Shown one piece after another: positions 8,694-20,719 of a stretch of DNA of 64,000 nt. A program made the position numbers and the translations under genes. The DNA comes from Mycolicibacterium frederiksbergense (GTDB taxonomy: Bacteria > Actinomycetota > Actinomycetes > Mycobacteriales > Mycobacteriaceae): positions 1 to 64,000 of the forward strand of contig NZ_JARXVE010000003.1 in assembly GCF_029893345.1 (NCBI RefSeq), written 5' to 3'. Within the stretch, counting starts at the first letter, position 1. Every line of letters begins with the position of its first letter. The notes below the pieces were generated by a model. The model saw only the letters and a program-made list of their open reading frames with translations. It searched no databases and was not told the DNA's origin.

Positions 8694-9125
8694 GTGGCCA
8701 CGATGGCGGAGTTCACGCAGATGTTGCGGAACGCCGACATGCGTGTGACCCGCCCCCGGGTGGCAGTACTCGACGCGGTGCACACGCATCCGCACGCCGA
8801 CACGGAAACGATCATCCGTGCCGTTCGCGACACGCTGCCCGAGGTGTCGCATCAGGCCGTGTACGACTCGCTGCACACACTGACAGCGGCGCGCCTGGTG
8901 CGTCGCATCCAGCCATCCGGCTCCGTGGCTCGCTACGAGTCACGCGTCGGCGACAACCACCACCACGTCGTATGCCGGACGTGCGGTGCCATCGCCGATG
9001 TCGACTGTGCGGTCGGTGCAGCCCCCTGCCTGACCGCATCGGACGACCACGGCTACCAGATCGACGAAGCCGAGGTCGTCTACTGGGGCATATGCCCCGA
9101 ATGTTCCACCGCGCCAAGTAGATAA
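8694..9125 (+). CDS. furA: Ferric-uptake-type regulator FurA
   Basis: About 143 residues, a Fur-family repressor. The winged helix is MRVTRPRVAVLDAVHTHPHAD...VSHQAVYDSLHTL, followed by the hinge GSVARYESRVGDNHHHVVCRTCG, with the HHH cluster and the CxxC metal site; a second Cys set is DCAV and CPEC. M. tuberculosis FurA represses itself and katG and responds to iron and oxidative stress. The GTG at 8694 fits leaderless transcription from the promoter just upstream; ATG 8703 would shorten the protein by three residues. It is followed by katG after 33 bp. Confidence 0.94.
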   Translation: MATMAEFTQMLRNADMRVTRPRVAVLDAVHTHPHADTETIIRAVRDTLPEVSHQAVYDSLHTLTAARLVRRIQPSGSVARYESRVGDNHHHVVCRTCGAIADVDCAVGAAPCLTASDDHGYQIDEAEVVYWGICPECSTAPSR

Positions 9126-9158
9126 CGCCCTTAACCGACAGCCCGGAAAGGATTTCCC

Positions 9159-11339
9159 ATGCCCGACAAACCGATTGGTGACGCCCAAACCGAGCCCGCC
9201 GCTGGCTGCCCGATGGTGATCAAGCCGCCCGTCGAGGGTGGGAGCAACCGCGACTGGTGGCCGAACGCGGTCAATCTCAAGATCCTGCAGAAGAATCCGC
9301 CCGCCATCAACCCGATGGACGAGGACTTCAACTACCGCGAGGCCGTCCAGACCATCGACGCCGATGAGCTGGCCCGCGACTTCGATGCGCTGCTGACGGA
9401 TTCACAGGACTGGTGGCCCGCCGACTTCGGCAACTACGGCCCGCTGTTCATCCGGATGTCGTGGCACGCCGCAGGCACCTACCGAATTCAGGACGGCCGT
9501 GGTGGCGGCGGGCGCGGTATGCAGCGCTTCGCCCCGGTCAACAGCTGGCCCGACAACGTCAGCCTGGACAAGGCCCGCCGCCTGCTGTGGCCGATCAAGA
9601 AGAAGTACGGCAAGAAGCTGTCCTGGTCCGACCTGATCATCTACGCGGGCAACCGGGCCATGGAACAGATGGGCTTCAAGACCGCCGGCTTCGCCTTCGG
9701 CCGCGAGGACTACTGGGAGCCCGAGGAGGACATCTACTGGGGCGCCGAGGCCGAGTGGCTGGGCTCGCAGGACCGCTACTCCGGCAGTGACCGCACCAAG
9801 CTGGAGAACCCGCTGGCCGCCACCCATATGGGTCTGATCTACGTCAACCCCGAAGGCCCCGAAGGCAATCCGGATCCGATCGCCGCGGCCATCGACATCC
9901 GCGAGACCTTCGGCCGGATGGCGATGAACGACGTCGAGACCGCCGCCCTGATCGTCGGTGGTCACACCTTCGGCAAGACCCACGGCGCCACTGACATCGA
10001 GAACGGGCCGGAGCCCGAAGCCGCCCCGCTCGAGCAGATGGGCCTGGGCTGGGCCAACCCGGGCCGCGGCAACGAAACCGTCAGCAGCGGTATCGAGGTG
10101 ACCTGGACCCACACCCCCACCAAGTGGGACAACTCGTTCCTGGAGATCCTCTACGGCAACGAGTGGGAGCTGACCAAGAGCCCCGCGGGCGCCTATCAGT
10201 GGAAGCCCAAGGACAACGGCTGGGCCAACACGGTGCCGATGGCCCAAGGCACCGGCAAGACCCACCCGTCGATGCTGACCACCGACCTGTCGCTGCGGAT
10301 GGACCCGATCTACGAGAAGATCACCCGCCGCTGGCTGGATCACCCGGAGGAGCTGGCCGAGGAGTACGCCAAGGCCTGGTTCAAGCTGATCCACCGCGAC
10401 ATGGGTCCGGTAACGCGCTACCTCGGACCACTGGCGCCCAAGCAGACCTGGCTGTGGCAGGACGTCGTGCCGGCCGGTAAGGCCCTGTCCGACGCGGATG
10501 TTGCCACGCTCAAGGCGGCCATCGCGGACTCGGGTCTGACCGTGCAGCAGCTGGTGGACACCGCATGGAAGGCAGCGGCGTCGTTCCGCTCGAGCGATAT
10601 GCGCGGCGGCGCCAACGGCGGCCGGATCCGGCTGCAGCCGCAGCTGGGCTGGGAGGCCAACGAGACCGACGAGCTGGCCCAGGTGATCCGCAAGCTCGAG
10701 GAGATCCAGGCCGCGTCCGATACCGGGGTGTCCTTCGCCGACCTGGTGGTCCTCGGCGGTGTGGTCGGCCTGGAGAAGGCGATCAAGGCCGCCGGCTTCG
10801 ACGTGGCGGTGCCGTTCACCCCGGGTCGTGGCGACGCCACCCAGGAGCAGACCGACGTGGACTCGTTCTCCTACCTGGAGCCCAAGGCCGATGGTTTCCG
10901 CAACTTCACGGGCAAGGGCGACACCCTGCCGGCCGAGTACCGCCTGATCGACCGGGCCAACCTGCTCGGTCTGTCGGCTCCCGAGATGGCGGTGCTGGTC
11001 GGCGGCCTGCGAGTGCTGGGCGCCAACTACGGTGGCTCAGACCTCGGGGTCCTGACGGACAGGAAGGGTCAGCTGACCAACGACTACTTCGTCAACCTCA
11101 CCGATATGGGCACCAAGTGGGCACCGTCACCGGCCGATGACGGCACCTACGTCGGGTCCGACCGGGCCAGCGGTGCGCAGAAGTGGACGGCCAGCCGTGT
11201 CGACCTGCTGTTCGGCTCGAACTCGCAGCTGCGGGCCCTGGCCGAGCTGTACGCCGAGGATGACTCCAAGGAGAAGTTCGTCAAGGACTTCGTGGCCGCG
11301 TGGAGCAAGGTGATGGACGCCGACCGGTTCGACGTGTAA
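9159..11339 (+). CDS. katG: Catalase-peroxidase KatG
   Basis: 726 residues, the full two-domain length of KatG. N-terminal active-site residues are visible: Arg99, Trp102 and distal His103 in [13 protein letters not shown], Tyr228 in [11 protein letters not shown], Met254 in [11 protein letters not shown] (the Met-Tyr-Trp cross-link) and proximal His269 in [12 protein letters not shown]. The position matching Ser315 of M. tuberculosis is Ser310 (VSSGIEV), the isoniazid-activating wild-type form. The C-terminal half is the degenerate haem-free domain. It is preceded by a ribosome site (GAAAGGA) and co-transcribed with furA. A strong hairpin follows the stop, separating it from dprE2. Confidence 0.98.
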   Translation: MPDKPIGDAQTEPAAGCPMVIKPPVEGGSNRDWWPNAVNLKILQKNPPAINPMDEDFNYREAVQTIDADELARDFDALLTDSQDWWPADFGNYGPLFIRMSWHAAGTYRIQDGRGGGGRGMQRFAPVNSWPDNVSLDKARRLLWPIKKKYGKKLSWSDLIIYAGNRAMEQMGFKTAGFAFGREDYWEPEEDIYWGAEAEWLGSQDRYSGSDRTKLENPLAATHMGLIYVNPEGPEGNPDPIAAAIDIRETFGRMAMNDVETAALIVGGHTFGKTHGATDIENGPEPEAAPLEQMGLGWANPGRGNETVSSGIEVTWTHTPTKWDNSFLEILYGNEWELTKSPAGAYQWKPKDNGWANTVPMAQGTGKTHPSMLTTDLSLRMDPIYEKITRRWLDHPEELAEEYAKAWFKLIHRDMGPVTRYLGPLAPKQTWLWQDVVPAGKALSDADVATLKAAIADSGLTVQQLVDTAWKAAASFRSSDMRGGANGGRIRLQPQLGWEANETDELAQVIRKLEEIQAASDTGVSFADLVVLGGVVGLEKAIKAAGFDVAVPFTPGRGDATQEQTDVDSFSYLEPKADGFRNFTGKGDTLPAEYRLIDRANLLGLSAPEMAVLVGGLRVLGANYGGSDLGVLTDRKGQLTNDYFVNLTDMGTKWAPSPADDGTYVGSDRASGAQKWTASRVDLLFGSNSQLRALAELYAEDDSKEKFVKDFVAAWSKVMDADRFDV

Positions 11340-11353
11340 CCCGACAACACCTG

Positions 11354-11389
11354 GACGCCCAGGTCGGCCGTGTGGCCGGCCTGGGCGTT
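11354..11389 (+). terminator. Strong stem-loop after katG
   Basis: Two 16-nt arms (11354-11369 and 11374-11389) pair with only two G-U wobbles around a GTGT loop, 14 nt after the katG stop. There is no clear U tract, as is common for mycobacterial terminators. It should limit read-through from furA-katG into dprE2. Confidence 0.65.
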
Positions 11390-11455
11390 CGGCCTCGAGC
11401 GAGAACCCGCACGGTACCCTCGTCACGATGTCCCCGAGGCTTGGAGCTGCGCTAG

Positions 11456-12220
11456 ATGGTGTTCGACGCGGTAGGTAATCCCCAGACGATTCTGCTGCTC
11501 GGCGGAACGTCGGAAATCGGTCTGGCGATCTGCGAGCGCTATCTGCGCGACGCGTCCGCCCGCATCGTGCTGGCCGCCCTGCCCGGCGATCCGGGCCGCG
11601 ACGACGCGGTGATCCAGCTGCGCAACGCCGGCGCCAGTGCCGTCGAGGTCATCGACTTCGACGCGATGGACACCGCCAGCCACCCGGACGTGATCGACAA
11701 GGCCTTCGCCGGCGGCGATGTGGATGTCGCGATCGTCGCGTTCGGCCTGCTCGGCGATGCCGAGGAACTGTGGCAGAACCAGCGCAAGGCCGTTCAGATC
11801 GCCGAAATCAATTACACCGCAGCAGTTTCGGTCGGTGTCCTGCTCGGCGAGAAGATGCGGGCACAGGGCTACGGCCAGATCATCGCGATGAGTTCGGCGG
11901 CCGGTGAGCGGGTGCGCCGGTCCAACTTCGTCTACGGCTCCACCAAGGCCGGACTGGACGGCTTCTACCTCGGCCTCGGCGAGGCGCTGCGCGAGTTCGG
12001 CCCGCGGGTGCTGGTGATCCGGCCGGGCCAGGTGCGCACCAGGATGAGCGCGCACGTCAAGGAAGCCCCACTGACCGTCGACAAGGAATACGTCGCCGAA
12101 CTGGCCGTCACCGCGTCGGCCAAGGGCAAAGAGCTGGTCTGGGCGCCGGGCGCGTTCCGCTACGTGATGATGGTCTTGCGGCATATCCCGCGGTCCATCT
12201 TCCGCAAGCTGCCCATCTGA
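11456..12220 (+). CDS. dprE2: Decaprenylphosphoryl-2-keto-erythro-pentose reductase DprE2
   Basis: A 254-residue short-chain dehydrogenase, the same length as M. tuberculosis DprE2. It shows the nucleotide-binding motif [12 protein letters not shown], the catalytic Ser in MSSAAGER and YGSTK (Tyr/Lys). It reduces the keto intermediate made by DprE1 to decaprenylphosphoryl arabinose. In M. tuberculosis it directly follows dprE1; here furA-katG and a terminator intervene, so it probably has its own promoter in 11390-11455. Its TGA shares one base with the ATG of aftA (TGATG), coupling the two. Confidence 0.96.
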   Translation: MVFDAVGNPQTILLLGGTSEIGLAICERYLRDASARIVLAALPGDPGRDDAVIQLRNAGASAVEVIDFDAMDTASHPDVIDKAFAGGDVDVAIVAFGLLGDAEELWQNQRKAVQIAEINYTAAVSVGVLLGEKMRAQGYGQIIAMSSAAGERVRRSNFVYGSTKAGLDGFYLGLGEALREFGPRVLVIRPGQVRTRMSAHVKEAPLTVDKEYVAELAVTASAKGKELVWAPGAFRYVMMVLRHIPRSIFRKLPI

Positions 12221-14115
12221 TGCAGGGGGCGCCCCGCACGCGAGGGCGGGCGATTCTGGCCGGGCCGAGCGGCGTGCTCGGCCAGATGCTGATCGCTGCC
12301 CTCCTCGCCTCGGCCGTGGCCGGGGTCGCGATCGCGGCGATCGCCCGAGTGGAGTGGCCGGCCTACAACACCTCCAACCAACTTCACGCGCTCACCACGG
12401 TGGGCCAGGTCAGCGCGCTGGCCGGGCTTTTCGCCACCGGCCTGATCTGGCGCCGGGGCCGGTTCACCCTGGCCCGACTGGCCGCACCGGTCTTCCTGGC
12501 GGTGTTCTCGGTGGTCACCCTGGCGATGCCACTGGGCGCCACCAAGCTGTACCTGTTCGGCATCTCGGTCGACCAGCAGTTCCGCACCGAGTACCTGACC
12601 CGGCTCGCCGACAGCCCCGGCCTGCACGACATGACCTACTTCGGGCTGCCGCCGTACTACCCGGCCGGCTGGTTCTGGATGGGCGGGCGCATCGCCGCGG
12701 CCACCGACACCCCGGCCTGGGAGCTGTTCAAACCCTGGTCCATCGTCTCTATCACCATCGCCGTGGTGCTGGCGTTCGTGCTGTGGACGGCGATGGTTCG
12801 CTTCGAGTACGCGCTGGTCGTCACAACCGCCAGCGCTGCTGCCATGCTGGCCTACTCCCCCGCCGAACCGTATGCCGCCATCATCACCGTGCTGATGCCG
12901 CCGGTGTTCGTGCTGGCCTGGTCGGGGCTACGGGGCAAGACCCGCAACGGCGGCTGGGCCGCGATCATCGGCGTCGGGATCTTCCTCGGGTTCGCCGCGC
13001 TGCTCTACACCCTGCTGTTCCTCTACTGCGCATTCACGCTGGCCATCATGGGTCTGGTGCTCGCCGTCGCCCGCCGACAGTTCGATCCCCTGCTGAGAGG
13101 CATTGTGATCGCGGGGATTTCGGGGGCCATCGCGCTGCTCACCTGGGGCCCGTACCTGGTGGCCGCGGCCAAGGGCCGGCCCGCCGACAAGGGCACCGCA
13201 CAGCACTATCTGCCCGACGCCGGCGCCCAGCTGACCTTCCCGATGCTGAGCTTCACGCTGTTGGGCGCGCTGTGCATGGTCGGCACGGTGTGGTTGGTGG
13301 TGCGGGCAGGCAGCTCCACCCGGGCCGGTGCACTGGGCATCGCCGTGCTCGCCGTCTATGCCTGGTCACTGCTGTCGATGCTGACCACGCTGGTCGGCAC
13401 CACGCTACTGTCGTTCCGGCTGCAGCCGGCACTCACCGTATTGCTCACCACCGCAGGCGCATTCGGGTTCATCGAGGCGACGCTGGCGATCGCCCGGCGC
13501 TATCAACCTGACGTCGCGCATCGGGTTGTGGTCGCGGCTGCCGCCGTCGGCGCCATCGGCGCCGTGATGTTCAGCCAGGACATCCCCGATGTGCTTCGTC
13601 CCGAGGTCAACGTCGCCTACACCGACACCGACGGCACCGGGGCGCGCGCCGACCGCAGGCCGCCCGGCGCCGAGCGCTACTACCGGGAGATCGACGCCAA
13701 GATCCTCGCGGCCACCGGTGTGCCCCGGAACCAGACCGTGGTGCTCACCGCCGACTACAGCTTCCTGTCCTATTACCCGTATTACGGCTTCCAGGGGCTG
13801 ACCTCGCACTACGCCAACCCGCTGGCCCAGTTCAAGGAACGCGCAGGCACCATCGAGGGCTGGGCCACGCTGGGCACCGCCGACCAATTCATCAAGGCCC
13901 TCGACGGGCTGCCCTGGAAGGCCCCGACGGTGTTCCTGATGCGCCGCGGCGCAGGCGACAGCTACACCCTGCGGCTGGCCTCCGACGTCTACCCCAACCA
14001 GCCCAACGTGCGCCGCTACCAAGTGGCGCTGGACTCCGCGCTGTTCGACGACCCACGCTTCGAGGTGACCGATATCGGGCCGTTCGTCCTGGCGATCAGG
14101 AAGGACACCCCGTGA
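12220..14115 (+). CDS. aftA: Galactan 5-O-arabinofuranosyltransferase AftA
   Basis: A 631-residue GT-C membrane glycosyltransferase (GT85) that adds the first arabinofuranose residue to galactan, priming arabinan. Around a dozen hydrophobic helices fill residues 15-450. The first large periplasmic loop has the acidic motif [10 protein letters not shown] followed by [14 protein letters not shown]. The soluble C-terminal domain (from about residue 455) includes [20 protein letters not shown]. It is coupled to dprE2 by a one-base overlap and to embC by GTGA, within a dprE2-aftA-embC unit. Length matches the family (643 in M. tuberculosis). Confidence 0.95.
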   Translation: MQGAPRTRGRAILAGPSGVLGQMLIAALLASAVAGVAIAAIARVEWPAYNTSNQLHALTTVGQVSALAGLFATGLIWRRGRFTLARLAAPVFLAVFSVVTLAMPLGATKLYLFGISVDQQFRTEYLTRLADSPGLHDMTYFGLPPYYPAGWFWMGGRIAAATDTPAWELFKPWSIVSITIAVVLAFVLWTAMVRFEYALVVTTASAAAMLAYSPAEPYAAIITVLMPPVFVLAWSGLRGKTRNGGWAAIIGVGIFLGFAALLYTLLFLYCAFTLAIMGLVLAVARRQFDPLLRGIVIAGISGAIALLTWGPYLVAAAKGRPADKGTAQHYLPDAGAQLTFPMLSFTLLGALCMVGTVWLVVRAGSSTRAGALGIAVLAVYAWSLLSMLTTLVGTTLLSFRLQPALTVLLTTAGAFGFIEATLAIARRYQPDVAHRVVVAAAAVGAIGAVMFSQDIPDVLRPEVNVAYTDTDGTGARADRRPPGAERYYREIDAKILAATGVPRNQTVVLTADYSFLSYYPYYGFQGLTSHYANPLAQFKERAGTIEGWATLGTADQFIKALDGLPWKAPTVFLMRRGAGDSYTLRLASDVYPNQPNVRRYQVALDSALFDDPRFEVTDIGPFVLAIRKDTP

Positions 14116-17100
14116 CACAGTCGGTCCTAGACCGGGTCAGCAATCCCCGGGTCAGCAATCACCGCACCGCACGGCTCGTCGCGATCATTGCCGGTTTGCT
14201 CGGCGTGGTGATGGCGGTGGCGACACCGCTGTTGCCGGTCAAACAGACCACCGCCGAATTGAACTGGCCGCAGAACGGCACCTGGCAGAGCATGGACGCC
14301 CCGCTGATCGGTTACGTCGCCACCGACCTGACCATCACCGTCCCGTGCCAGGCCGCCGCAGGGTTGGCCGGACCGGACAACCGCGCGCGCACCGTGCTGC
14401 TCTCGACGGTGCCCAAGCAGGCGCCCAAGGCCATCGACCGCGGCCTGCTGATCGAACGGGTCGGCGGCGACCTGCTGGTGATCGTGCGCAACACCCCGGT
14501 GGTCAGCGCCCCGCTGGACCAGGTCCTCAGCCCGGACTGCAAGTACCTGACGTTCACCGCCCGCGCCGACAAGGTGACCGGTGAATTCGTCGGCCTCACC
14601 CAGGGCCCCGACGGCGAGCACCCGGGGGAACCGGTGCGTGGCGAGCGTGGCGGCTACGACTTCCGCCCGCAGATCATCGGCGTCTTCACCGACCTGTCCG
14701 GGCCCGCACCCGAGGGCCTGAAGTTCTCGGCCACCATCGACTCGCGCTACAGCACGGCCCCCACGCTGCTCAAACTGCTGGCGATGATCATCGGGGTGGC
14801 GATGACCGTCATCGCGCTGGGAGCCCTGCACGTATTGGACTCGGCCGACGGGGTGCGCCACCGCCGGATCCTGCCGCCCAACTGGTGGTCGATCAAACCG
14901 CTGGATGGCCTGGTCACCGCGGTGCTGGTGTGGTGGCATTTCGTCGGGGCCAACACCTCCGACGACGGCTACATCCTGACCATGGCCCGGGTGTCCGAGC
15001 ATGCCGGCTATATGGCCAACTACTACCGCTGGTTCGGCACCCCGGAGGCGCCGTTCGGCTGGTACTACGACCTGCTGGCGCTGTGGGCGCACGTGTCCAC
15101 CGCCAGCGTCTGGATGCGGCTGCCCACCCTGCTGATGGCGTTGGCGTGCTGGTGGGTGATCAGCCGTGAGGTGATTCCCCGCCTCGGCCACGCGGTCAAG
15201 AACAGTCGGGCAGCGGCCTGGACCGCGGCCGGCATGTTCCTGGCGTTCTGGCTGCCGCTCAACAACGGGCTGCGCCCGGAACCGATCATCGCCCTCGGCA
15301 TCCTGCTGACCTGGTGTTCGGTGGAACGCGGCGTGGCCACCAACCGGATGCTCCCGGTGGCCATCGCCATCGTCATCGGCGCGTTGACACTGTTCTCCGG
15401 ACCCACCGGCATCGCCGCCGTCGGCGCCCTGCTGGTCGCCGTGGGACCGCTGAAAACCATTGTGGCGCGGCATACTTCACGCTTCGGGCACCTGGCACTG
15501 CTGGCCCCGATCCTGGCCGCCTGCACCGTGACCATCATCCTGATCTTCCGCGACCAGACCCTGGCCAGCGAGATCCAGGCAAGTTCGTTCAAGTCCACGG
15601 TCGGCCCCAGCCTGGCCTGGTTCGACGAGCACATCCGGTACTCCCGGTTGTTCACCTCCAGCCCGGACGGCTCGGTGGCACGGCGCTTCGCGGTACTGAC
15701 CATGCTGCTGGCGCTGGCGGTGTCGGCGGCGATGACGCTGCGCAAGGGACGCATCCCCGGAACCGCTGCCGGTCCGAGCCGGCGCATCATCGGCATCACG
15801 ATCATCGCGTTCCTGGCGATGATGTTCACCCCGACCAAGTGGACCCATCACTTCGGCGTGTTCGCCGGGCTGGCCGGGTCGCTGGGCGCGCTGGCCGCCG
15901 TCGCGGTGACCGCCGCGGCGATGAAGTCCCGGCGCAACCGGTCGATCTTCGCCGCCACCGTGCTGTTCGTGGTGGCACTGTCCTTCGCCACCGTCAACGG
16001 CTGGTGGTACGTCTCCAACTTCGGCGTGCCATGGTCCAACGCCTTCCCGCAGTTCAAGTTCGGCTTCACCACCATTCTGCTGGGCCTGTCGGTGCTGACC
16101 CTGTTGGGCGCGGCCTGGTTCCACTTCAGTGGCCGCGACCAGTCCCCGGACACCCCGCAACGGCGCTGGCAACGGATCGTGCAATCACCACTGGCCATCG
16201 CGGCCTGGGTGCTGGTGATTTTCGAGGTGGTGTCGCTGACGCTGGGAATGATCAACCAGTACCCGGCCTGGTCGGTCGGGCGCTCCAATCTGGAGGCGCT
16301 GACCGGCAATACCTGCGGGCTGGCCAGTGACGTGATGGTCGAGGAGAACCCGAACGCCGGCCTGCTGGCGCCGATCGACCAGCCGGCCGGACAGGCCCTC
16401 GGCGCGGTGACCGCGCTGGGATTCACCCCCAACGGCATCCCGTCGGACGTCTCCGCCGACCCGGTGATGGAGCAGCCCGGCTCCGGCAACTTCGCCGACA
16501 ACGAGTCCGGCACCAGCACCGGCAGCGAGGTGGGCACCGAAGGCGGCACCACCGCGGCCGCCGGGGTCAACGGGTCCCGGGCCCGGCTGCCCTACGGACT
16601 CGATTCGGCCGCCACCCCGGTGCTGGGCAGCTGGCGGGCCGGCACCCAGATACCGTCGACGCTGCGTTCGGCGTGGTACCGGCTGCCGGACCGGGACAAG
16701 GCCGGACCGCTGCTGGTGGTGTCGGCCGCGGGCCGGTTCAACGCGGGCGAGGTCGTGGTGCAGTGGGCCACCGATGCGCAGGCCGCCGAGAACAAGCCCG
16801 GTGGCGGCATCGGATTCGCCGACGTGGGCGCCGCCCCGGCCTGGCGCAACCTGCGCGCCCCGCTGGCCGCCATCCCCCGCGAGGCCACCCAGATCCGGCT
16901 GGTCGCCACCGACGACGACCTGGCCCCGCAGCACTGGATCGCCGTGACCCCGCCGCGGATCCCGCAACTGCGCTCCCTGCAGGACGTGGTCGGCTCACAG
17001 GACCCGGTGATGCTGGACTGGCTGGTGGGCCTGGCATTCCCGTGTCAGCGACCGTTCGGCCATCAGTACGGCGTCATCGAGGTGCCCAAGTGGCGGATCC

Positions 17101-17351
17101 TGCCGGACCGGTTCGGCGCGGAGGCCAACTCACCGGTGATGGACTACCTCGGCGGCGGTCCGCTGGGCATCACCGAGTTGATGTTCCGGGCGTCCTCGGT
17201 GCCGACCTATCTCAAGGACGACTGGTTCCGGGACTGGGGCTCGCTGCAACGGCTCAGCCCGTGGTACCCCGACGCCGAACCGGCCCGCCTGGACCTGGGC
17301 ACCGCGATCCGCAGTGGATTGTGGAGCCCCGCACCGCTACGGCACAGCTAA
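14112..17351 (+). CDS. embC: Arabinosyltransferase EmbC
   Basis: A 1079-residue GT53 enzyme. EmbC extends the arabinan of lipoarabinomannan using decaprenylphosphoryl arabinose. An N-terminal helix ([21 protein letters not shown]) is followed by a periplasmic jellyroll ([29 protein letters not shown]). A multi-helix core has the catalytic loop [20 protein letters not shown], and the C-terminal carbohydrate-binding domain contains INGSR-type motifs ([26 protein letters not shown]). First of the three paralogues and assigned as EmbC by order and by N-terminal similarity. GTG start overlaps the aftA stop. A Gly/Ser/Thr-rich linker lies near residues 798-820. Confidence 0.95.
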   Translation: MTQSVLDRVSNPRVSNHRTARLVAIIAGLLGVVMAVATPLLPVKQTTAELNWPQNGTWQSMDAPLIGYVATDLTITVPCQAAAGLAGPDNRARTVLLSTVPKQAPKAIDRGLLIERVGGDLLVIVRNTPVVSAPLDQVLSPDCKYLTFTARADKVTGEFVGLTQGPDGEHPGEPVRGERGGYDFRPQIIGVFTDLSGPAPEGLKFSATIDSRYSTAPTLLKLLAMIIGVAMTVIALGALHVLDSADGVRHRRILPPNWWSIKPLDGLVTAVLVWWHFVGANTSDDGYILTMARVSEHAGYMANYYRWFGTPEAPFGWYYDLLALWAHVSTASVWMRLPTLLMALACWWVISREVIPRLGHAVKNSRAAAWTAAGMFLAFWLPLNNGLRPEPIIALGILLTWCSVERGVATNRMLPVAIAIVIGALTLFSGPTGIAAVGALLVAVGPLKTIVARHTSRFGHLALLAPILAACTVTIILIFRDQTLASEIQASSFKSTVGPSLAWFDEHIRYSRLFTSSPDGSVARRFAVLTMLLALAVSAAMTLRKGRIPGTAAGPSRRIIGITIIAFLAMMFTPTKWTHHFGVFAGLAGSLGALAAVAVTAAAMKSRRNRSIFAATVLFVVALSFATVNGWWYVSNFGVPWSNAFPQFKFGFTTILLGLSVLTLLGAAWFHFSGRDQSPDTPQRRWQRIVQSPLAIAAWVLVIFEVVSLTLGMINQYPAWSVGRSNLEALTGNTCGLASDVMVEENPNAGLLAPIDQPAGQALGAVTALGFTPNGIPSDVSADPVMEQPGSGNFADNESGTSTGSEVGTEGGTTAAAGVNGSRARLPYGLDSAATPVLGSWRAGTQIPSTLRSAWYRLPDRDKAGPLLVVSAAGRFNAGEVVVQWATDAQAAENKPGGGIGFADVGAAPAWRNLRAPLAAIPREATQIRLVATDDDLAPQHWIAVTPPRIPQLRSLQDVVGSQDPVMLDWLVGLAFPCQRPFGHQYGVIEVPKWRILPDRFGAEANSPVMDYLGGGPLGITELMFRASSVPTYLKDDWFRDWGSLQRLSPWYPDAEPARLDLGTAIRSGLWSPAPLRHS

Positions 17352-17364
17352 GGGCACAGCTAAG
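17341..17364 (+). repeat. Perfect 12-bp tandem repeat at the embC stop codon
   Basis: GGCACAGCTAAG occurs twice back to back (17341-17352, 17353-17364). The embC stop TAA lies in the first copy; the second copy is in the intergenic region. Probably a small slippage duplication. Confidence 0.85.
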
Positions 17365-17438
17365 AAACGGCAGAGGCACATGTTGACGTAAGTGGTGAGC
17401 GCTCGGCAGGGGAAACCCGCGCTCATATCCGAGTCGCA

Positions 17439-17444
17439 TAACAT
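17439..17444 (+). promoter_or_regulatory. embA: Putative -10 element for leaderless embA transcript
   Basis: TAACAT lies 8 nt before the GTG start of embA, the spacing expected for a transcript beginning at the start codon. The embC-embA gap (101 bp) is the only sizeable gap in the emb cluster. In M. tuberculosis the corresponding gap carries an embA promoter where ethambutol-resistance mutations occur. The assignment here is by motif and position only. Confidence 0.5.
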
Positions 17445-17452
17445 CGAGCCTC

Positions 17453-20400
17453 GTGCCTTCCGATGAGCCAACTGATCGTGTCGTAGGCATCGCACGCCTG
17501 ATTGCCGTCATCGCGGGCATCGCGGGTGTGGTGCTGTGCGCCTTGGTGCCGCTGCTGCCCGTGACCCAGACCACCGCGACGATTCTGTGGCCGCAGGGCA
17601 CCGATGCCGACGGCAATGTCACCGCCGTCACCGCCCCACTTGTGTCGGGGGCGCCGCAGTCCCTTGACGTGTCCATCCCGTGCGCGGCGATCTCGACCCT
17701 GCCCGCCGAGGGTGGGCTGGTGTTCTCCACCATCCCGTCCGATGGGATCGACGCCAGCCGCAATGGGCTGTTCGTGCGGGCCAACACCGAGACCGTGGTG
17801 GTGGCCTTCCGCGATTCGGTGGTCACCGTCGCCGCTCGCCCGGCGATCGCCGCCGGCGGCTGCAGTGCGCTGCACATCTGGGCCAACCTCGGCGGTGTGG
17901 GCGCTGACTTCGTCGGCCTCCCGGGTGCCACCGGCACCGCGGCCGTCGAAAAGAAGCCGCAGGTCGCCGGCCTGTTCACCGACCTGAAGATGGCACCGCA
18001 ACCCGGGCTGTCCGCACGGGTCGACGTGGACACCCGGTTCATCACCTCGCCCACCCCGCTGAAACTGCTGGTGATGACGCTCGGCGTGGTGTGCGTGCTG
18101 GCCTCGATCGCCGCGCTGGCGGTGCTGGACCGCCGGAGCCGCCACCGCATCCGCAACGCGTGGCGGCGCCTGGTGCGTGTCCCCGCCGCGACCTGGATCG
18201 CCGACATCGGCGTCGTCGGCACCCTGCTGTTGTGGCATCTCATCGGCGCCATCTCGTCCGACGACGGCTACAACCTCACCATCGCGCGGGTCTCGTCCGA
18301 CGCGGGCTACACCGCCAACTACTTCCGCTACTTCGGCGCCACCGAGGCCCCGTTCGACTGGTATCAGTCGGTGCTGGCCCATCTGGCCGCGATCAGCACC
18401 GCCGGGGTGTGGCTGCGGCTGCCGGCCACTCTGGCCGGCATCGGAACCTGGTTGTTGTTGAGCCGCTGGGTACTGCCGCGGCTCGGGCACCGGGTCGCGC
18501 GCAGCCAGGTCACCATGTGGACCGCCGGCGCGGTGTTCCTGGCCGCCTGGCTGCCGTTCAACAACGGCCTGCGCCCCGAACCGCTGATCGCCTTCGGGGT
18601 GCTGGCGGTGTGGGCCCTTATCGAGACCACAGTGGCCACGCGCCGCTTGTGGCCGGCCTGCCTGGCCATCATCGTCGCGGCATTCAGCGTGACCCTGGCC
18701 CCGCAGGGCCTGATCGCGCTGGCCCCGCTGCTGGTCGGGGCGCGTGCGGTGGTCGGCATCATTCGCAGCCGGCGCATCGTCCTGCCCGCGCTGGCCGCCC
18801 TGGCCGGCTCGGCGGCACTGATTTTCGTGGTGGTGTTCCGCGACCAGACCCTGGCCACGGTCGCCGAATCGGCCCGGATCAAATACACCGTCGGCCCGAC
18901 CATCTCCTGGTATCAGGAGTTCCTGCGCTACTACTTCCTCACGGTCGAGGATTCCGTTGACAGCTCGCTGACCCGCCGGTTCGCGGTGCTGATCATGCTG
19001 CTGTGCCTGTTCGGCATGCTCACGGTGCTGCTGCGCAAGGGCCGGGTTCCCGGGTTGACCAGCGGCCCGGTGTGGCGACTGCTCGGCACCACCGCGATCG
19101 GCCTGCTGCTGCTGACCTTCACCCCGACCAAATGGGCCGTACAGTTCGGCGCGTTCGCCGGGCTGGCCGGTGCCCTCGGCGCGGTGACCGCGTTCGCCTT
19201 CGCCCTGGTCGGCCTGCACAGCCGACGCAACCTCGCCCTCTATGTCACGGCACTGCTGTTCGTGCTGGCCTGGGCCACCTCTGGGACCAACGGCTGGTTC
19301 TACATCGGCAATTACGGCGTGCCGTGGTTCGACCGCCAACCGGTGCTCGCCGGGCATCCGGTGACCACCATGTTCCTGCTGCTGGCGATCGTCACCGCGG
19401 TGCTGGCCGGCTGGCTGCACTTCCGGATCGACTACGCCGGACACACCGAGGTTGCCGACACCCGGCGTAACCGGGCGCTGGCCGCCACCCCGCTGCTGGT
19501 GGTGGCGATCATCATGGTGGTGCTCGAGGTCGGGTCGATGACCAAGGGCTTCGTCCAGCGCTACCCCGTCTACACCACCGCCAAGTCCAACCTGAGCTCG
19601 CTGACCTCCGGGATGTCGTCCGACAGCTGCGCCATGGCCGACGATGTGCTGGTCGAGGCCGACACCAACGCCGGCATGCTGCAACCGGTCCCCGGCCAGA
19701 CCTACGGCGAGTACGGCCCGCTCGGCGGTGAAGACCCAGTCGGGTTCCACCCCAACGGGATCAGTGACACCCTGGAACCGCCGAAACCGGTGGTCGCCAA
19801 CCCCGGCACGGTGAACTCCGACGGATCGCCCAACAAACCCAACGTGGGCATCGCCTACGCCGCCGGCACCGGTGGCGGCTACGGCCCCGCCGGCGTCAAC
19901 GGTTCGCGGGTGTACCTGCCGTTCGGCCTGGATCCCGCCCGCACCCCGGTGATGGGCAGCTACAAGGAGAACACCGTCGCCGCCAAGGCCACCTCGGCCT
20001 GGTACCAGTTGCCGCCCCGCACCGCCGACCGGCCGCTGGTCACCGTCGCTGCCGCCGGCGCCATCTGGTACTACGACGAGGAACATGAGTTCCACTACGG
20101 CCAGTCACTGAAGCTGCAGTGGGGCGTGCACCGTCCCGACGGCAGCTTCCAGGCCCTCGATGCGGTCCAGCCGATCGACGTGTTCGCCCAGTACGCCTGG
20201 CGTAACCTGCGCTTCCCGCTGGCCTGGGCACCGCCGGAGGCCAACGTGGCGCGGATCGTCGCCGACGACCCGAACCTGTCCGATGACCAGTGGTTCGGCT
20301 TCACCCCGCCGCGGGTGCCGACCCTGCAGACCGCGCAGCAGTTCCTCGGCTCGCAAACCCCGGTGCTGATGGACATCGCGACTGCCGCGAACTTCCCCTG

Positions 20401-20719
20401 CCAGCGCCCGTTCTCCCAGCGTCTCGGCGTCGCCGAGTTGCCGGAGTACCGCATCCTGCCCAACGTCAAGCAAGTGGTGGTGTCGTCGAACATGTGGCAG
20501 TCCGCCCAGAAGGGTGGCCCCTTCCTCTTTATCCAGGCGCTGCTGCGCACGTCGACGATTCCGACGTACCTGCGCAACGACTGGTATCGGGACTGGGGCT
20601 CGATCGAGAAGTACGACCCGGTGGTGCCGCCCGGGCAGGCGCCCGTCGCCACCGTTGATCAGGGCACCGAGCGAGTGTTCGGCTTCAGCCGGCCCGGACC
20701 GATCCGGGCCCTGCCATGA
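17453..20719 (+). CDS. embA: Arabinosyltransferase EmbA
   Basis: A 1088-residue GT53 enzyme that works with EmbB on the terminal branched hexa-arabinoside of arabinogalactan. It has the Emb layout: N-terminal helix, jellyroll ([10 protein letters not shown]), catalytic loop [21 protein letters not shown], membrane core with [14 protein letters not shown], and C-terminal carbohydrate-binding domain ([30 protein letters not shown]). DDGYN rather than DDGYI and middle position identify it as EmbA. GTG start at 17453 with no ribosome site, consistent with a leaderless message. Its TGA overlaps the embB ATG (ATGA). Confidence 0.95.
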   Translation: MPSDEPTDRVVGIARLIAVIAGIAGVVLCALVPLLPVTQTTATILWPQGTDADGNVTAVTAPLVSGAPQSLDVSIPCAAISTLPAEGGLVFSTIPSDGIDASRNGLFVRANTETVVVAFRDSVVTVAARPAIAAGGCSALHIWANLGGVGADFVGLPGATGTAAVEKKPQVAGLFTDLKMAPQPGLSARVDVDTRFITSPTPLKLLVMTLGVVCVLASIAALAVLDRRSRHRIRNAWRRLVRVPAATWIADIGVVGTLLLWHLIGAISSDDGYNLTIARVSSDAGYTANYFRYFGATEAPFDWYQSVLAHLAAISTAGVWLRLPATLAGIGTWLLLSRWVLPRLGHRVARSQVTMWTAGAVFLAAWLPFNNGLRPEPLIAFGVLAVWALIETTVATRRLWPACLAIIVAAFSVTLAPQGLIALAPLLVGARAVVGIIRSRRIVLPALAALAGSAALIFVVVFRDQTLATVAESARIKYTVGPTISWYQEFLRYYFLTVEDSVDSSLTRRFAVLIMLLCLFGMLTVLLRKGRVPGLTSGPVWRLLGTTAIGLLLLTFTPTKWAVQFGAFAGLAGALGAVTAFAFALVGLHSRRNLALYVTALLFVLAWATSGTNGWFYIGNYGVPWFDRQPVLAGHPVTTMFLLLAIVTAVLAGWLHFRIDYAGHTEVADTRRNRALAATPLLVVAIIMVVLEVGSMTKGFVQRYPVYTTAKSNLSSLTSGMSSDSCAMADDVLVEADTNAGMLQPVPGQTYGEYGPLGGEDPVGFHPNGISDTLEPPKPVVANPGTVNSDGSPNKPNVGIAYAAGTGGGYGPAGVNGSRVYLPFGLDPARTPVMGSYKENTVAAKATSAWYQLPPRTADRPLVTVAAAGAIWYYDEEHEFHYGQSLKLQWGVHRPDGSFQALDAVQPIDVFAQYAWRNLRFPLAWAPPEANVARIVADDPNLSDDQWFGFTPPRVPTLQTAQQFLGSQTPVLMDIATAANFPCQRPFSQRLGVAELPEYRILPNVKQVVVSSNMWQSAQKGGPFLFIQALLRTSTIPTYLRNDWYRDWGSIEKYDPVVPPGQAPVATVDQGTERVFGFSRPGPIRALP

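Noticed and set aside
17423..20095. A 890-codon minus-strand frame opposite embA
   Set aside because: Shadow of embA codons; low-complexity Gln/Arg/Gly/His composition and no domain.
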